From positions 62,001 to 126,000 of the forward strand of contig NZ_AZUC01000047.1 of NCBI RefSeq assembly GCF_000586555.1: a stretch of DNA of 64,000 nucleotides, written 5' to 3'. The stretch comes from Sporosarcina sp. D27 (GTDB taxonomy: Bacteria > Bacillota > Bacilli > Bacillales_A > Planococcaceae). Made by a program: the position numbers and the translations under genes. Each line of letters opens with the position of its first letter. The stretch's first letter is position 1. Under the pieces are notes generated by a model that was not told the DNA's origin, made no database searches, and saw only the letters and a program-made list of their open reading frames with translations. Shown one piece after another: positions 16,999 through 28,418 of this stretch.

Positions 16999-18123
16999 TT
17001 ACTTGCCATCAATATACTCCGCTTTTAACTTCAGATGTTCATCATACGTCTTGGCGAAGTGGTTTTTCCCAGTTTTATCTGCTAGGAAATAAAAATATTT
17101 TGTATGAGACGGATCGATTACAGCTTCAATCGATGCTGCTCCCGGTGCTGCAATTGGACCGGGCGGCAATCCTTTGTTCTGATACGTATTGTATGCGTTC
17201 TTTACTTCTAAATCTTTGAGCGAGACTTTATCTTTATGTTCGCCTAGAGAATATAAGACGGTTGGATCCGTTTGTAGAGGCATCCCCTCTTCCAAACGAT
17301 TATAAAAGACACTCGCTATTGTTTGGCGATCCGCTTGGGCAGTTGCTTCACGTTCTAATAAAGATGCAAAAGTAAGCAACCAGTGGACTGATTTCTTATT
17401 TTCGTCAAGTGAAGCTAAATAAGGTGTAACATTTGCTCGCGTTCCTTCAATGAGTGTCTCGACTACCGTCTGCACAGTAGGTTCTTCCTCATAAAATGGA
17501 TAAGTGGCAGGGAAAAGATAGCCTTCCAACGGATGACGAATGTTTTCATTTTTCACTTCATCGGTAATAACCTCTGGATATAAAGCTTGTAAATTCGTAA
17601 TCGTCTCGTCGGAGTCAATATAGGTCAGAAACTCTTCTTTTGTTATGGTTGTTTTTGCTGCCACTCGTTCAGCAATTTGTTCAACTGTTAATCCTTCAGG
17701 AATCGTCATCGTAAATACAGGTGTACGATAGACTTTGCCTGTTTTTAAACTCTTCAGAAGTTCATCAGGCGTCATGGACTTAGACAAACCATAAGTTCCT
17801 GCTTGAAAGTCTGATTCGTTATTCACCTTCGCATAATATTTGAAGATTTTCGCATTTTTAATAAGACCTTTGTCCTCAAGAATTTGAGAAATCGTATCTA
17901 GCCCTGAACCAATAGGAACTTCTACTTCTACCGTCTTTTCGGACTCGGCATCCATTGGCTCAAGTGCACTTTTTATGTATCGATAAGTGAAGAACCCACC
18001 CACCGCAACAAGTAGAATCAATGCAATCGCAATCCAAAAAACAATTTTGCGTATGACTTTAACTTCTTTTTTCTGTTCTTGCATACGTTCAAACATCACT
18101 TCTTTTTTTGAACCCTTCGCCAT
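16999..18123 (-). CDS. mltG: Endolytic peptidoglycan transglycosylase MltG
   Basis: MltG cuts nascent glycan strands at the membrane and so limits their length. The 374-residue protein has one N-terminal membrane segment (about 25-45, IVFWIAIALILLVAVGGF), a LysM-like segment, and the YceG catalytic domain with LLTFASLLEREA (catalytic Glu) near 260 and FYNRLEEGMPLQTDPTVLYSLG. Met 18123 is chosen because AGGTGA lies nine bases upstream; an earlier in-frame start at 18135 falls in the site. Confidence 0.94.
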   Translation of the reverse strand: MAKGSKKEVMFERMQEQKKEVKVIRKIVFWIAIALILLVAVGGFFTYRYIKSALEPMDAESEKTVEVEVPIGSGLDTISQILEDKGLIKNAKIFKYYAKVNNESDFQAGTYGLSKSMTPDELLKSLKTGKVYRTPVFTMTIPEGLTVEQIAERVAAKTTITKEEFLTYIDSDETITNLQALYPEVITDEVKNENIRHPLEGYLFPATYPFYEEEPTVQTVVETLIEGTRANVTPYLASLDENKKSVHWLLTFASLLEREATAQADRQTIASVFYNRLEEGMPLQTDPTVLYSLGEHKDKVSLKDLEVKNAYNTYQNKGLPPGPIAAPGAASIEAVIDPSHTKYFYFLADKTGKNHFAKTYDEHLKLKAEYIDGK

Positions 18124-18197
18124 ATGGAAGGTCACCTCTTTCTCGTTGTATCACAGGCTAGCTGCATTAACGCTACCAATTGTCTGCAATGAAAAAA

Positions 18198-18221
18198 ACG
18201 GAACGGTGTGCACCGTTCCGT
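18198..18221 (-). terminator. Terminator after the ireB-ruvX-DUF1292 genes
   Basis: ACGGAACGGTG and CACCGTTCCGT form a perfect 11-pair stem with a two-base loop. On the minus strand six or more T follow, so it closes the upstream genes before mltG. Confidence 0.93.
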
Positions 18222-18236
18222 ACGTGCGCATATGGC

Positions 18237-18533
18237 TTACTCGTCGTCTTCGTCTTGCTCGTCTAAGAAAGTACCGAAAACTTCTTCGATCATTTCCCAT
18301 TCTTCGTCAGACTCAACAGGCATTAGATCCCCGTCTTCACCGTCTTCTGAAGGGACAAAGCTTGAAGCAAAGATTTCAATTTCTTCATCGTCGTTTTCAG
18401 GCTCGTCGCCAAGTACGTGATAAAGCACGTATGATTTGCCATAGTCTTCTGATTCAAATGTGAAAATTACTTCACATACATGTTCTTGTCCTTTTTCGTC
18501 TACAATTGTCATTGTTTCCATTCCGTGTTCCAT
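18237..18533 (-). CDS. yrzB: DUF1292 family protein (YrzB)
   Basis: A 98-residue very acidic protein. It has the DUF1292 sequence [20 protein letters not shown] and [10 protein letters not shown], then a Glu/Asp-rich tail. Its role is unknown. It is the third gene of the conserved ireB-ruvX-yrzB set, nine bases after ruvX, with GAGGTGATC before ATG 18533. Confidence 0.9.
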   Translation of the reverse strand: MEHGMETMTIVDEKGQEHVCEVIFTFESEDYGKSYVLYHVLGDEPENDDEEIEIFASSFVPSEDGEDGDLMPVESDEEWEMIEEVFGTFLDEQDEDDE

Positions 18534-18542
18534 TTGATCACC

Positions 18543-18962
18543 TCATGTAGTTTTTGAGTCAAGATATCCTTGAAGAATCATGACTGCTGCCATCTTATCG
18601 ATGACAGTCTTTCGTTTTTTCCGACTAACGTCTGCTTCGATTAACATCCGTTCTGCAGCCATTGTTGTCATCCGTTCATCCCAAAGGATTGCAGGCATAT
18701 TAAATTTTTCTTCTAGCAACTGGGCATATCTTTCAGAAGCCTCTGCTCGAGGACCAATCGAATTATTCATGTTTTTAGGATGACCGACAACGAAAGAACT
18801 GACGTTATACTCTTTAACAAGTTCTTTAATACGCTTCATACCTAAATTACCCGATTCTTCGTCAATTTGAACTGTTTCAATTCCTTGAGCCGTCCAACCC
18901 ATGGCATCGCTAATTGCGACGCCGACTGTTTTAGATCCTACATCTAAGCCCATCGCTCTCAC
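18543..18962 (-). CDS. ruvX: YqgF/RuvX family nuclease-like protein
   Basis: A 139-residue RNase H-fold protein annotated as a putative Holliday junction resolvase; in other bacteria the family acts in 16S rRNA end processing. It shows [40 protein letters not shown] and [17 protein letters not shown]. The start is GTG 18962, which overlaps the ireB TGA in a GTGA arrangement and aligns with the family MRxxGLD start. Confidence 0.93.
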   Translation of the reverse strand: MRAMGLDVGSKTVGVAISDAMGWTAQGIETVQIDEESGNLGMKRIKELVKEYNVSSFVVGHPKNMNNSIGPRAEASERYAQLLEEKFNMPAILWDERMTTMAAERMLIEADVSRKKRKTVIDKMAAVMILQGYLDSKTT

Positions 18963-19231
18963 TTCTTACTGCCTCCGTTTTCACGGACATAGAACTTCAC
19001 AAGTTCCTCCAAAATTTCATCCCGTTCCAATTTACGGACCATATTACGTGCGTCCTCATGGCGTGGGATATAAGCAGGATCGCCTGAGAGCAAGTAGCCT
19101 ACAAGCTGGTTAATGGGGTTGTATCCTTTTTCCTCTAATGCCTTGTACACGTGGAGCATCACCTGTTTGACCTCTTGCTCCATCGATTCCTCAGGAAAAT
19201 TGAACTTCATCGTTTTGTCATATGAATTCAC
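18959..19231 (-). CDS. ireB: IreB family regulatory phosphoprotein
   Basis: A 90-residue protein of the UPF0297 family. In Enterococcus IreB is phosphorylated by the PASTA kinase IreK and affects cephalosporin resistance. The sequence [14 protein letters not shown] with the phospho-acceptor Thr region, [18 protein letters not shown] and [13 protein letters not shown] is nearly invariant in the family. GTG 19231 is chosen over a longer frame for GGGGTG six bases upstream and the exact family length. Confidence 0.95.
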   Translation of the reverse strand: MNSYDKTMKFNFPEESMEQEVKQVMLHVYKALEEKGYNPINQLVGYLLSGDPAYIPRHEDARNMVRKLERDEILEELVKFYVRENGGSKK

Positions 19232-19315
19232 AATCGACACCCCGCTTTCAATTTGTCCGATCGGCTTACCAATACTATGACCCTCACAAGCCACAAATTT
19301 GGAAGCCGGATTCAG

Positions 19316-21946
19316 TTAAACAGATTTGACATAATCATACACGGAAAGGAGCGCTTCATCAAGTTTTGAGACGTCTTTTGCTCCAGCCATTGCCATATCA
19401 GGACGGCCCCCGCCTTTACCTCCGCATAATGACGCCGCATGGCTGACAATTTTCCCTGCATGCTGTTCACCTTTTAAATCAGCAGTTACGCCAGCCGCCA
19501 ACATCACTTTGCCCTCTGAAGCCGCACCTAAAACAATTACACCTTTTTCTATTTTTTGTTTTAGCTCATCAATCATTTGACGCAGTGCATTATTGTCTTT
19601 TGTATCGACACGGGCAGCTATGACTGTCATATCGTCAATCTGTTTTGCGTTTGCTAACACATCCGTCAACTGGCTATTTCCTAGTTTTGCAGATAAGGAA
19701 TCATTTTCACGTTGCAAATCTTTGAAATCTCCAAGGAAAGATGCCGTTTTTATTGCAAGCTCTTTCGGATTGGACTTCATAAGTGACGAAGCCTCAATTA
19801 AAACAGCTTCCTCCTCTTTAAATGAACGATACGCTTGTTTCGCAGTCACTGCTTCAATTCGTCGCGTTCCTGCTCCGATACCGCCTTCAGATTCAATCTT
19901 GAAGACTCCAATTTCGCCACTTGAATGGACGTGACATCCACCACATAACTCTAGAGAGTAGTCTCCAACCGATACTACGCGTACAACGTCACCATATTTT
20001 TCTCCAAACAATGCCATAGCGCCCATTTCCTTCGCTTCTTCAATCCCTTTTTGTTCAATTGAAACCGCGATATCTTCCCAAATCTTCTCGTTCACAATCT
20101 GTTCGATTTGTTCTAGCTCTTCTTTAGTAACTTGTCCAAAGTGTGAGAAGTCAAAGCGAAGGCGATCAGGCCCAACATATGAACCTGCCTGGTTGACGTG
20201 CTCCCCTAATACTGTTTTCAAAGCTTTATGCAATAAGTGTGTTGCCGTATGATTTTTCACAGTGAGAGCACGATCAGACTTATTCACCTGTGCACGCACA
20301 AACGTCGCGGGTGTCACTTCACCTGAACGGACAATCGCTGTATGCAAATGCTGCCCATTCGGCGCTTTTTTTACTGATACCACTTCTGCAGAAAACGAAT
20401 CATTTGCAATCATTCCTTTATCTGCAATTTGACCCCCACTTTCTGCATAAAACGGAGTTCGGTCAAGAATGAATTGGATTTCGTCTTCTACAGTTGCTCG
20501 CTCAGCAAGTTCACCATCTGTTAAGAGGACAACAATTTTCGATTCACTCTCTAATTGCTCATAGCCGATGAATTCACTCGATTCATGAATATTTCCAAGC
20601 ACACCTGACTGAACGTGCATGGAGTCAACGTCTTGACGAGCGTTTCTTGCACGCTTACGTTGTGCTTCCATTTCGTCGTGGAACCCAGCTTCATCAACCG
20701 CTACGCCTGCTTCTTGAGCAAATTCTTCGGTCAATTCGAACGGGAATCCGTAAGTGTCATAAAGTCGGAATGCGTCTGCACCAGAAACAGTAGGCTGTTC
20801 TGTAGATTTCGCTTTCTCCAAAATACCACTTAACATGCTCATGCCTTCCGTCAATGTTTCATGGAATCGATCTTCTTCGTTTTTAACGACTTTCATGATG
20901 AATTCCTGTTTTTCTTTTACTTGTGGATAGAAGTCTTCCATCTTGTCAGCAACAACCGGAACAAGGTCATACATGAATGGACGATCGATGCCGAGTTGTT
21001 TCGCAAATCGAACGGCACGACGTAGGAGTCTTCTGAGTACATATCCTCGACCCTCGTTAGAAGGGAGCGCACCGTCACCGATAGCGAATGCAACGGTACG
21101 GATATGATCCGCAATTACCTTGAAAGCTGTATCTTTTACATCGTCTTTACCATAAGTTTCACCCGAAACTTTTTCCACCGCGTGAATAATTGGCAAGAAA
21201 AGGTCCGTATCGAAGTTAGTCGGCACTTCTTGTAAAACAGATGCCATCCGCTCCAGACCCATTCCTGTATCAATGTTTTTCTTCGGTAACGGTGTATACG
21301 TATGGTCCGGATTATGGTTGAATTCCGAGAACACTAGGTTCCAAATTTCCAAGTAACGGTCGTTTTCTCCACCAGGGTATAGTTCAGGGTCAGAGAAGTC
21401 GTCTCCATATGAAGGTCCACGATCATAAAAGATTTCCGAGTTCGGTCCGCTTGGTCCTTCACCGATATCCCAGAAATTTCCTTCCAGACGGATAATACGT
21501 TCTTCAGGTAAGCCGACTTTATCTCTCCAAATCGTGTATGCTTCTTCGTCTTCAGGATGGATCGTGATGGATAGCAACTCCGGATTGAACCCAATCCAAT
21601 CTGGATGTGTTAGAAACTCCCATGCATAAAGGATAGCCTCTTCTTTGAAGTAGTCCCCAATTGAAAAGTTACCAAGCATTTCGAAGAAAGTATGATGGCG
21701 AGCAGTTTTACCAACGTTTTCGATATCATTCGTACGGATTGACTTTTGTGCATTGACGATTCTTGGATTTTCAGGAACAACCCGTCCATCAAAATATTTC
21801 TTAAGTGTCGCGACACCGCTGTTGATCCATAATAAAGAGGCGTCGTCGATTGGAACTAGTGGTGCGGACGGCTCGACACTATGCCCTTTTGCTTTAAAGT
21901 AATCTAAAAATAAACTACGTATTTCAGATGCTGTAAGTGATTTCAT
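19316..21946 (-). CDS. alaS: Alanyl-tRNA synthetase
   Basis: AlaRS charges tRNA-Ala and edits Ser and Gly. The 876-residue protein has the class II core with [18 protein letters not shown], the tRNA-recognition middle, the editing domain zinc ligands HTATHLLH and CGGCHVH, and a DHHA1-like C-terminal domain ending in [17 protein letters not shown]. Starts at TTG 21952, ATG 21949 and ATG 21946 are in frame; ATG 21946 has the best spacing from AGGAGG and aligns with MKxLTxxE in homologues. It is preceded by a T-box leader. Confidence 0.97.
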   Translation of the reverse strand: MKSLTASEIRSLFLDYFKAKGHSVEPSAPLVPIDDASLLWINSGVATLKKYFDGRVVPENPRIVNAQKSIRTNDIENVGKTARHHTFFEMLGNFSIGDYFKEEAILYAWEFLTHPDWIGFNPELLSITIHPEDEEAYTIWRDKVGLPEERIIRLEGNFWDIGEGPSGPNSEIFYDRGPSYGDDFSDPELYPGGENDRYLEIWNLVFSEFNHNPDHTYTPLPKKNIDTGMGLERMASVLQEVPTNFDTDLFLPIIHAVEKVSGETYGKDDVKDTAFKVIADHIRTVAFAIGDGALPSNEGRGYVLRRLLRRAVRFAKQLGIDRPFMYDLVPVVADKMEDFYPQVKEKQEFIMKVVKNEEDRFHETLTEGMSMLSGILEKAKSTEQPTVSGADAFRLYDTYGFPFELTEEFAQEAGVAVDEAGFHDEMEAQRKRARNARQDVDSMHVQSGVLGNIHESSEFIGYEQLESESKIVVLLTDGELAERATVEDEIQFILDRTPFYAESGGQIADKGMIANDSFSAEVVSVKKAPNGQHLHTAIVRSGEVTPATFVRAQVNKSDRALTVKNHTATHLLHKALKTVLGEHVNQAGSYVGPDRLRFDFSHFGQVTKEELEQIEQIVNEKIWEDIAVSIEQKGIEEAKEMGAMALFGEKYGDVVRVVSVGDYSLELCGGCHVHSSGEIGVFKIESEGGIGAGTRRIEAVTAKQAYRSFKEEEAVLIEASSLMKSNPKELAIKTASFLGDFKDLQRENDSLSAKLGNSQLTDVLANAKQIDDMTVIAARVDTKDNNALRQMIDELKQKIEKGVIVLGAASEGKVMLAAGVTADLKGEQHAGKIVSHAASLCGGKGGGRPDMAMAGAKDVSKLDEALLSVYDYVKSV

Positions 21947-22068
21947 CATCAATTCCTCCTTGGATATAAGCTTTCAGAAAAAATTAGGTGCAGGTAATTC
22001 TGTTGACTAAAGTTGAAAGTATCTGTCTTAAGGGTACATCAAGACAATTCATGTAACTAGCTGAAAAT

Positions 22069-22306
22069 AAAAAAACTCCGCCCCTGGAAAGGGACGAAGT
22101 GTTGTTCGCGGTACCACCCTCATTGCCGAAAATATAGACTCCGGCATCTTGAGTTGCCATAACGCGGCATACGGCGGGGTTTACCCGCACTCCGGAGCAG
22201 CTTTCAGCATTCGCTGTGTGAGCTCCCTTTCAGCCTGGGGAAGCCTCTCTTTCCACACTCTAACATGCATACTTTCTCCATCAATGTGTTTTGTATTCAA
22301 GCTATA
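22069..22306 (-). promoter_or_regulatory. T-box leader controlling alaS
   Basis: The leader carries the invariant T-box AGGGTGGTACCGCG (22120-22107), which pairs with the tRNA acceptor end in the antiterminator. It is followed by a terminator stem ACTTCGTCCCT / AGGGGCGGAGT (22100-22090 and 22085-22075) and a T run. In stem I a GCU alanine triplet sits at 22208-22206 in the context GAAU-GCU-GAAAGC, a typical specifier position; that assignment is inferred. Uncharged tRNA-Ala should promote readthrough into alaS. Confidence 0.93.
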
Positions 22307-22311
22307 CTTGG

Positions 22312-22340
22312 ATTATAAGGAAGTCGGAAAGTGTTGTCAA
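22312..22340 (-). promoter_or_regulatory. SigA promoter of the alaS T-box transcript
   Basis: TTGACA (22340-22335) and TATAAT (22317-22312) are both perfect and separated by 17 bases on the minus strand. The -35 box overlaps the recD2 stop codon. Confidence 0.9.
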
Positions 22341-24847
22341 TTCACAGTCTGCATAAAGTCGTATGGACTTTCTCCGTTCATCCCTACCATCGGGTCCACA
22401 TCCAATACAGTTTCGCTGGATAGAACCTGCGGCAATTCCTTGTGGGGTTGGACTAATTTCTCAGTTGTAATAACTGATTCCGTTTGAAGGACTGTTTCCG
22501 ACTCTGTGGCATTCGTGGCATTCGTTTCTACCGCTGCGGGGGCGTCTACTTCAGCACTAGACGGCTCGTTAGCTACAGGTTCCGGACTTTCTCCGCGAAG
22601 GCGTTCTTTCAAAGTTGTCTGCCGTTCACGCTCATCCATCCTGGATATCCCTTCTTTAAATTCGTTTGGACTGCCACATAAAATGAGAAAGTTTTTAGCT
22701 CGAGTAATCCCTGTGTAAAGTAGATTGCGCCGAAGCATTTTCCGGTGGCTACGAACAACTGGCATGATAACTGTAGGAAATTCACTCCCCTGTGACTTAT
22801 GGATAGAACAACAGTATGCCAGTGTTAACTGATTCAGATCCGTCCGTTCATAAGTCACTTCAATTCCATCAAACGATACAACCATCAGATCTTTTTTCTC
22901 GATTGTTTCCTTGGCTTTTAAGATTGCGATCACTTCACCCATGTCACCATTAAACACATTACTTTCAGGCTGGTTGACGAGTTGAAGCACGCGATCGCCA
23001 ATTCGGTAAACAACATCTCCGAAAGTGACTTCTTTACGACCTGCAGAAGCTGGATTCACCATTTCCTGAATCATGGTATTCAACGCATCGATGCCCGCAG
23101 GACCTTTGTACATAGGGGCAAGCACTTGAATATCTTTAATAGCTTGACCTTTAGTTAACGCATTTTTAACAATTTGACTTACAACTGTCGTTACTTGGTC
23201 TGCATCAGTACGGATGAATGAGCGATCTGATGTTTTCATCGCTAAATCGCCAAGTGGTTCAGACTTCTTGATAGCGTGAGCCAATTCGATAATTGTAGAT
23301 CCCGCACTTTGCCGATAAATTTCAGTCAGTTCGACGACAGGAATTGTTCCGGACTCCAAAAAGTCACGTAACACTTGACCTGGACCAACAGATGGTAGCT
23401 GATCCTGGTCTCCGACAAACAGGATCTGGGCGTCATTATCGATTGCTTTCAAAAGCTGATGGGCAAGCCACGTATCGAGCATCGACGCTTCATCAATAAT
23501 GACAAGTCTAGCTTTGATTTCTCGCTCGGTTTCTTCTTCTTTCTCTTGTCCCGTGAAGCCGAGAAGCCGATGTATCGTCATCGCGGGAAGTCCCGTAGAT
23601 TCTGATAGCCTTTTCGCAGCACGGCCAGTAGGAGCTGCCAAAATGATCGGAAAAGGTTCTTCTTTTTTCGCATATTCCTTTGGATCGAGTGTCAGTCCAT
23701 GCAACTCCGCGTATACTTCAACAAGACCTCTCACTACAGTAGTTTTACCAGTTCCTGGTCCGCCCGTTAAGATCATAGCCGGAGAATTGAGGGCTTGTTC
23801 AATCGCAGCAATTTGCGTTTCCGCATAGTTGACTTCAAGACGTTCTTCCGTTTCACCAATTGCTTTTCTCATTTCTGAAGACGGAAATGTATTTTTACGA
23901 TCTTGATCCAAAATCCGCTCCATTTTCGAAGCGATTCCTAGTTCTGAAAAATACAATGAAGGCAAATAGAGTTTGCGCTGTTCTGCACTCAACCGGCTTT
24001 CCTCCACAAGTTCAATAATGGCATTGGATATTAATTTGAAAGGGATTTCCTCAGGCTGGCTAGATTCCAATAGACGTTTGACTTCCGGTAACACTTGAAC
24101 GGCTTCCAAGTACACATGACCACTCGAGAGAATCCCGGTATTGATCGTATGTAGGATCGCTGCCTGAATCCGAGAAGTATGTGTACCTGTGATTCCTAGT
24201 TGCCTGCCAAGTTCGTCCGCACGTTGGAATCCGACCCCTTCCACATCTTCAATAAGACGATACGGATTTTCAGTTAGCTTTTCAATCGTCTCTTCCCTAT
24301 AGGTTTGATAAATCCGCATGGCAACTTGCGGTCCAAACCCCCACTCGTTCAATTTGACGATGGTCCGTTCCAAACCAAGGTTATCTCGGAGGACGGAAAC
24401 GAGTGTCTCTTTCTTTTCAGCATTGAGACGAGGGATTTCATCCAATATGCCTTCGTTTTCCATTATTTTGCGAATCGCATCAGGACCCAGGTGATTGATA
24501 ATTGTTTCAGCAGTTTTTCGTCCAATCCCAGGAAACAGGTCTCCTGATAAGTAGTGGATTAACCCTGTTTCAGTTGCAGGCAATTCTTTTTGAAACGTTT
24601 TTACATCAAATTGCTGACCATATGTTGCGTGATTGATGAGTCTTCCCGTAAACCGGTACTCTTCCTCTTCGGATAGTTTTGGAAAGTTCCCTTTGACGAC
24701 AATTTCTTTTCCTTCAAACGAACAATTTGTTTTCCGCACTTTGAGTTTAGCAATCGTAAACAAACTATCAGGGTTATGGAAAATCGTCACGACCGCTCTG
24801 CCAATTAAAAAAGGTTCTTCTTGAACTGCTGAATCGGTTTTTTCCAT
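22337..24847 (-). CDS. recD2: ATP-dependent RecD2-type DNA helicase
   Basis: RecD2 is a 5'-3' SF1B helicase in repair and fork maintenance that works outside RecBCD. The 836-residue protein has an N-terminal OB-like region, helix-hairpin-helix repeats (LFPGIGRKTAETIINHLG), Walker A GGPGTGKTTVVRGL near 365, Walker B IIDEASMLDTW near 450, and late motifs VVYRIGDRVLQLVN and YCCSIHKSQGSEF. About 90 residues beyond the helicase core form a low-complexity tail rich in Ala, Glu, Thr and Val that ends in SPYDFMQTVN. It lies 14 bases after the TPR gene. Confidence 0.94.
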   Translation of the reverse strand: MEKTDSAVQEEPFLIGRAVVTIFHNPDSLFTIAKLKVRKTNCSFEGKEIVVKGNFPKLSEEEEYRFTGRLINHATYGQQFDVKTFQKELPATETGLIHYLSGDLFPGIGRKTAETIINHLGPDAIRKIMENEGILDEIPRLNAEKKETLVSVLRDNLGLERTIVKLNEWGFGPQVAMRIYQTYREETIEKLTENPYRLIEDVEGVGFQRADELGRQLGITGTHTSRIQAAILHTINTGILSSGHVYLEAVQVLPEVKRLLESSQPEEIPFKLISNAIIELVEESRLSAEQRKLYLPSLYFSELGIASKMERILDQDRKNTFPSSEMRKAIGETEERLEVNYAETQIAAIEQALNSPAMILTGGPGTGKTTVVRGLVEVYAELHGLTLDPKEYAKKEEPFPIILAAPTGRAAKRLSESTGLPAMTIHRLLGFTGQEKEEETEREIKARLVIIDEASMLDTWLAHQLLKAIDNDAQILFVGDQDQLPSVGPGQVLRDFLESGTIPVVELTEIYRQSAGSTIIELAHAIKKSEPLGDLAMKTSDRSFIRTDADQVTTVVSQIVKNALTKGQAIKDIQVLAPMYKGPAGIDALNTMIQEMVNPASAGRKEVTFGDVVYRIGDRVLQLVNQPESNVFNGDMGEVIAILKAKETIEKKDLMVVSFDGIEVTYERTDLNQLTLAYCCSIHKSQGSEFPTVIMPVVRSHRKMLRRNLLYTGITRAKNFLILCGSPNEFKEGISRMDERERQTTLKERLRGESPEPVANEPSSAEVDAPAAVETNATNATESETVLQTESVITTEKLVQPHKELPQVLSSETVLDVDPMVGMNGESPYDFMQTVN

Positions 24848-24861
24848 GGTCTAGCGTCACC

Positions 24862-25539
24862 TCACTCGTCAGCGGATTCGTGTTCTTCCCCCATTTGAAT
24901 CATGTCGTAGATATATCTTGCTTGGACATGCTCTGGGTCAATCATGTATGCACGTTCTAAATGATGTAACGCCTGTTCCTTGTCTTCTGTAGAAACTGCA
25001 TATAAGAACCCTATGTTGAAGTGAGCGTCAGAGTTCTCTGGTTCTACTTCTAAGATCGATTTGAATTGGTCTTCGGCTAGATCATAGACACCTTCGTTCG
25101 CTAGTAAAATCCCATAAGACAGGCGAATTTCAAGATCTTCTGGAGCTAGTTCAAGCGCCCTTTGTAAATAAGGTAATGCCAAGCGACCTTTTTCTGCTCG
25201 CTCCAAACTTTTCCCTAACATGAAATAAGCGTCTGCTTCTTGAACACCGCAGGAAATTGCTTTTTCGTAAAGCGTTGTTGCTTCGTCGTAACGATCTTGG
25301 TTAAAGTAGAGGTTGGCTAACCCGTAATAGGCTGTTCCCATTTCACCATCTAGCGTGAGTGCTTTTTGGAAAAACGGTTCTGCTTTTTCGATATCTCCAA
25401 TGGATGCAAATACGTTCCCGACGTTTACATAACCGACCGGATCGTCAGGAGCTTCTTCAGCTGCTTTAATGAATTCTTCCACTGCTTTTTCAAAGTTACC
25501 TGATTGCAACGCTTCTATCGCTTGTTCATTGTGTCCCAT
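24862..25539 (-). CDS. yrrB: TPR-repeat protein (YrrB type)
   Basis: A 225-residue protein made almost entirely of tetratricopeptide repeats, for example NFEKAVEEFIKAAEEAPDD, YGLANLYFNQDRYDEA and FNIGFLYAVSTEDKEQALHH. Such repeats bind other proteins; the partner is unknown. ATG 25539 is chosen for GGGAGAA upstream; the longer open frame overlaps mnmA and is not supported. Its place between mnmA and recD2 matches B. subtilis yrrB. Confidence 0.88.
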   Translation of the reverse strand: MGHNEQAIEALQSGNFEKAVEEFIKAAEEAPDDPVGYVNVGNVFASIGDIEKAEPFFQKALTLDGEMGTAYYGLANLYFNQDRYDEATTLYEKAISCGVQEADAYFMLGKSLERAEKGRLALPYLQRALELAPEDLEIRLSYGILLANEGVYDLAEDQFKSILEVEPENSDAHFNIGFLYAVSTEDKEQALHHLERAYMIDPEHVQARYIYDMIQMGEEHESADE

Positions 25540-25552
25540 TTTTACTTCTCCC

Positions 25553-26674
<1,122 letters not shown>

Positions 26675-26697
26675 TTATAATTCATTCCTTTTAGGTG

Positions 26698-27846
26698 TTA
26701 TTTCACAGTACGTTTGACGACGAGTGCGATCCGTTCTGCCGCTTGTTGTACGTCTTCTTCTGATAAGCCATAGCCAAAACTGAAACGGACAGAGCTTCTA
26801 AGACGCGGTGATTTTGCTCCATACATCGCGAGCAAAACGTGTGAAGGATCTAAAGAACCTGCTGTACAGGCAGACCCGCTGGACACGGATACTCCTTCTA
26901 AATCTAAATTGACGAGCAAAGACTCAATATCTGTTCCCGGAAAGTAAACATTGAAAATATGTGGAAGAACAGGCGTACCTTCTTCCGTAGTCGGTTCGTA
27001 TTCGACCTCCGACTGTTGGAATGCTTCTTTCATGATCGTTTGATACGACGTATAGCGTACCGCTTTTTCAAGTTGTTCATCAGCAGAAAGTTGAACAGCT
27101 TTAGCAAATGCAACGATTGCAGGTACGTTTTCAGTTCCTGCCCTTCGTTTCCGTTCCTGTGACCCCCCATGCATAATCGGAGAAGTGTCTATCCCTTTAC
27201 GCTGATAAAGGAAACCAACGCCTTTCGGACCATTCACTTTGTGGGATGAAACCGACAGTAAGTCAACATGTAACTCGTTCACATTGATAGGAAGAACCCC
27301 ATAGGCTTGAACAGCGTCTGTATGGAACAGCGCTTGATGATCATTTAACAGTTCGCCTATTTCTTTGATTGGTTGAATCGTGCCGACTTCGTTATTGCCA
27401 TACATGATTGTAACGAGGATTGTATCCTCCCGTAGTGCTTCAGTAACTTGTTGAACAGTCACTTGTCCATTGCGGTCCACCGGCAAATACGTCACGTCAA
27501 ACCCAATTTTTTCGAGCGCTTCGCACGTTGTTAATACCGCATGGTGCTCAATCGTCGTGGTAATAATATGTTTTCCGAGATGTCTTCTGCTCATTGCAGT
27601 TCCAGTGACCGCCAAGTTATCCGCTTCCGTCCCACCTGATGTTAAAATGATTTCACTCGGTTCAGCATGAATTGAGCGAGCAAGTTGTTGCCGCGCATCG
27701 TCCACACTCTTTCTAGCAGTTCTCCCGTGACTGTGTACACTGGAAGGGTTTCCAGGAACTGATTGCATCGTTTTCATATAGATATCTGCCACTTCAGGCC
27801 GTATAGGTGTTGTCGCTGCGTGATCTAAATAGATAGGTGTTTTCAT
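26698..27846 (-). CDS. yrvO: Cysteine desulfurase (YrvO type)
   Basis: A class V PLP enzyme that removes sulfur from cysteine and hands it on as persulfide. The 382-residue protein begins YLDHAATTPIRPEVA, has the PLP lysine in SVSSHKVNGPKGVGFLY near 203, and the catalytic cysteine in SVSSGSACTAGSLDPSHVL near 325. It lies between cymR and mnmA, which points to tRNA thiolation as its main use. It is an IscS/NifS-like enzyme; SufS-type features are absent. Confidence 0.95.
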   Translation of the reverse strand: MKTPIYLDHAATTPIRPEVADIYMKTMQSVPGNPSSVHSHGRTARKSVDDARQQLARSIHAEPSEIILTSGGTEADNLAVTGTAMSRRHLGKHIITTTIEHHAVLTTCEALEKIGFDVTYLPVDRNGQVTVQQVTEALREDTILVTIMYGNNEVGTIQPIKEIGELLNDHQALFHTDAVQAYGVLPINVNELHVDLLSVSSHKVNGPKGVGFLYQRKGIDTSPIMHGGSQERKRRAGTENVPAIVAFAKAVQLSADEQLEKAVRYTSYQTIMKEAFQQSEVEYEPTTEEGTPVLPHIFNVYFPGTDIESLLVNLDLEGVSVSSGSACTAGSLDPSHVLLAMYGAKSPRLRSSVRFSFGYGLSEEDVQQAAERIALVVKRTVK

Positions 27847-27859
27847 GCTTTTAACTCCT

Positions 27860-28282
27860 TTAAATATAAAACATATAACCGTCTGATTTAGGTTTGTTTC
27901 TTTCAGATTGTATTAAGTCCTCAATTGTTGTCGTGTCTAGTACTTCCCGAACAGCTTCGCTGATTTTCAGCCAAAGCGATTGTTGTGGGATATCAGTTTC
28001 TTCAAGTCCTTCTACAAGTTGGATAGGACCTTCAAGAAGTCGAATGACATCCCCTGCAGTCATTTCACAAGGCTCTTTCGACAGTTTGTAACCGCCGTAA
28101 GCCCCTCTGATACTCTTCACCAGACCACCATTTCGAAGCAATGGGATAAGTTGTTCCAAATACGCCTCTGACAGTGTTTGTTCTTCCGCTATTTTGCGTA
28201 ACGGAACTGGACCTTCTCCATATCGTTTGCCAAGTTCGACAATAATGGTTAATCCGTATCTTCCTTTTGTTGATATTCTCAT
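27860..28282 (-). CDS. cymR: Rrf2-family regulator CymR
   Basis: CymR represses cysteine uptake and synthesis genes, with CysK as partner when cysteine is plentiful. The 140-residue protein starts MRISTKGRYGLTIIVELG, the winged-helix DNA-binding domain, with LRKIAEEQTLSEAYLEQLI as recognition region and SIRGAYGGYKL as wing. It has one cysteine (KEPCEM) and not the three of iron-sulfur IscR proteins. ATG 28282 is the family start; a longer upstream frame is not supported. Confidence 0.93.
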   Translation of the reverse strand: MRISTKGRYGLTIIVELGKRYGEGPVPLRKIAEEQTLSEAYLEQLIPLLRNGGLVKSIRGAYGGYKLSKEPCEMTAGDVIRLLEGPIQLVEGLEETDIPQQSLWLKISEAVREVLDTTTIEDLIQSERNKPKSDGYMFYI

Positions 28283-28316
28283 AAGCCATCGTCCCTTTTT
28301 TGAAATTGCTTCAGAT

Positions 28317-28325
28317 AGTATATCA
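28317..28325 (-). promoter_or_regulatory. Extended -10 promoter candidate for cymR
   Basis: TGATATACT on the minus strand is an extended -10 box (TGnTATACT). No good -35 box is present. It lies 35 bases before the cymR start. Confidence 0.4.
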
Positions 28326-28418
28326 TATTCGAACACTCGGCTTCCTTGAAATGACTTCAAGCTACTGCACATGTATACTTATCTCAACAGAACACTTTTG
28401 AATGGAAGTAGGGATACC

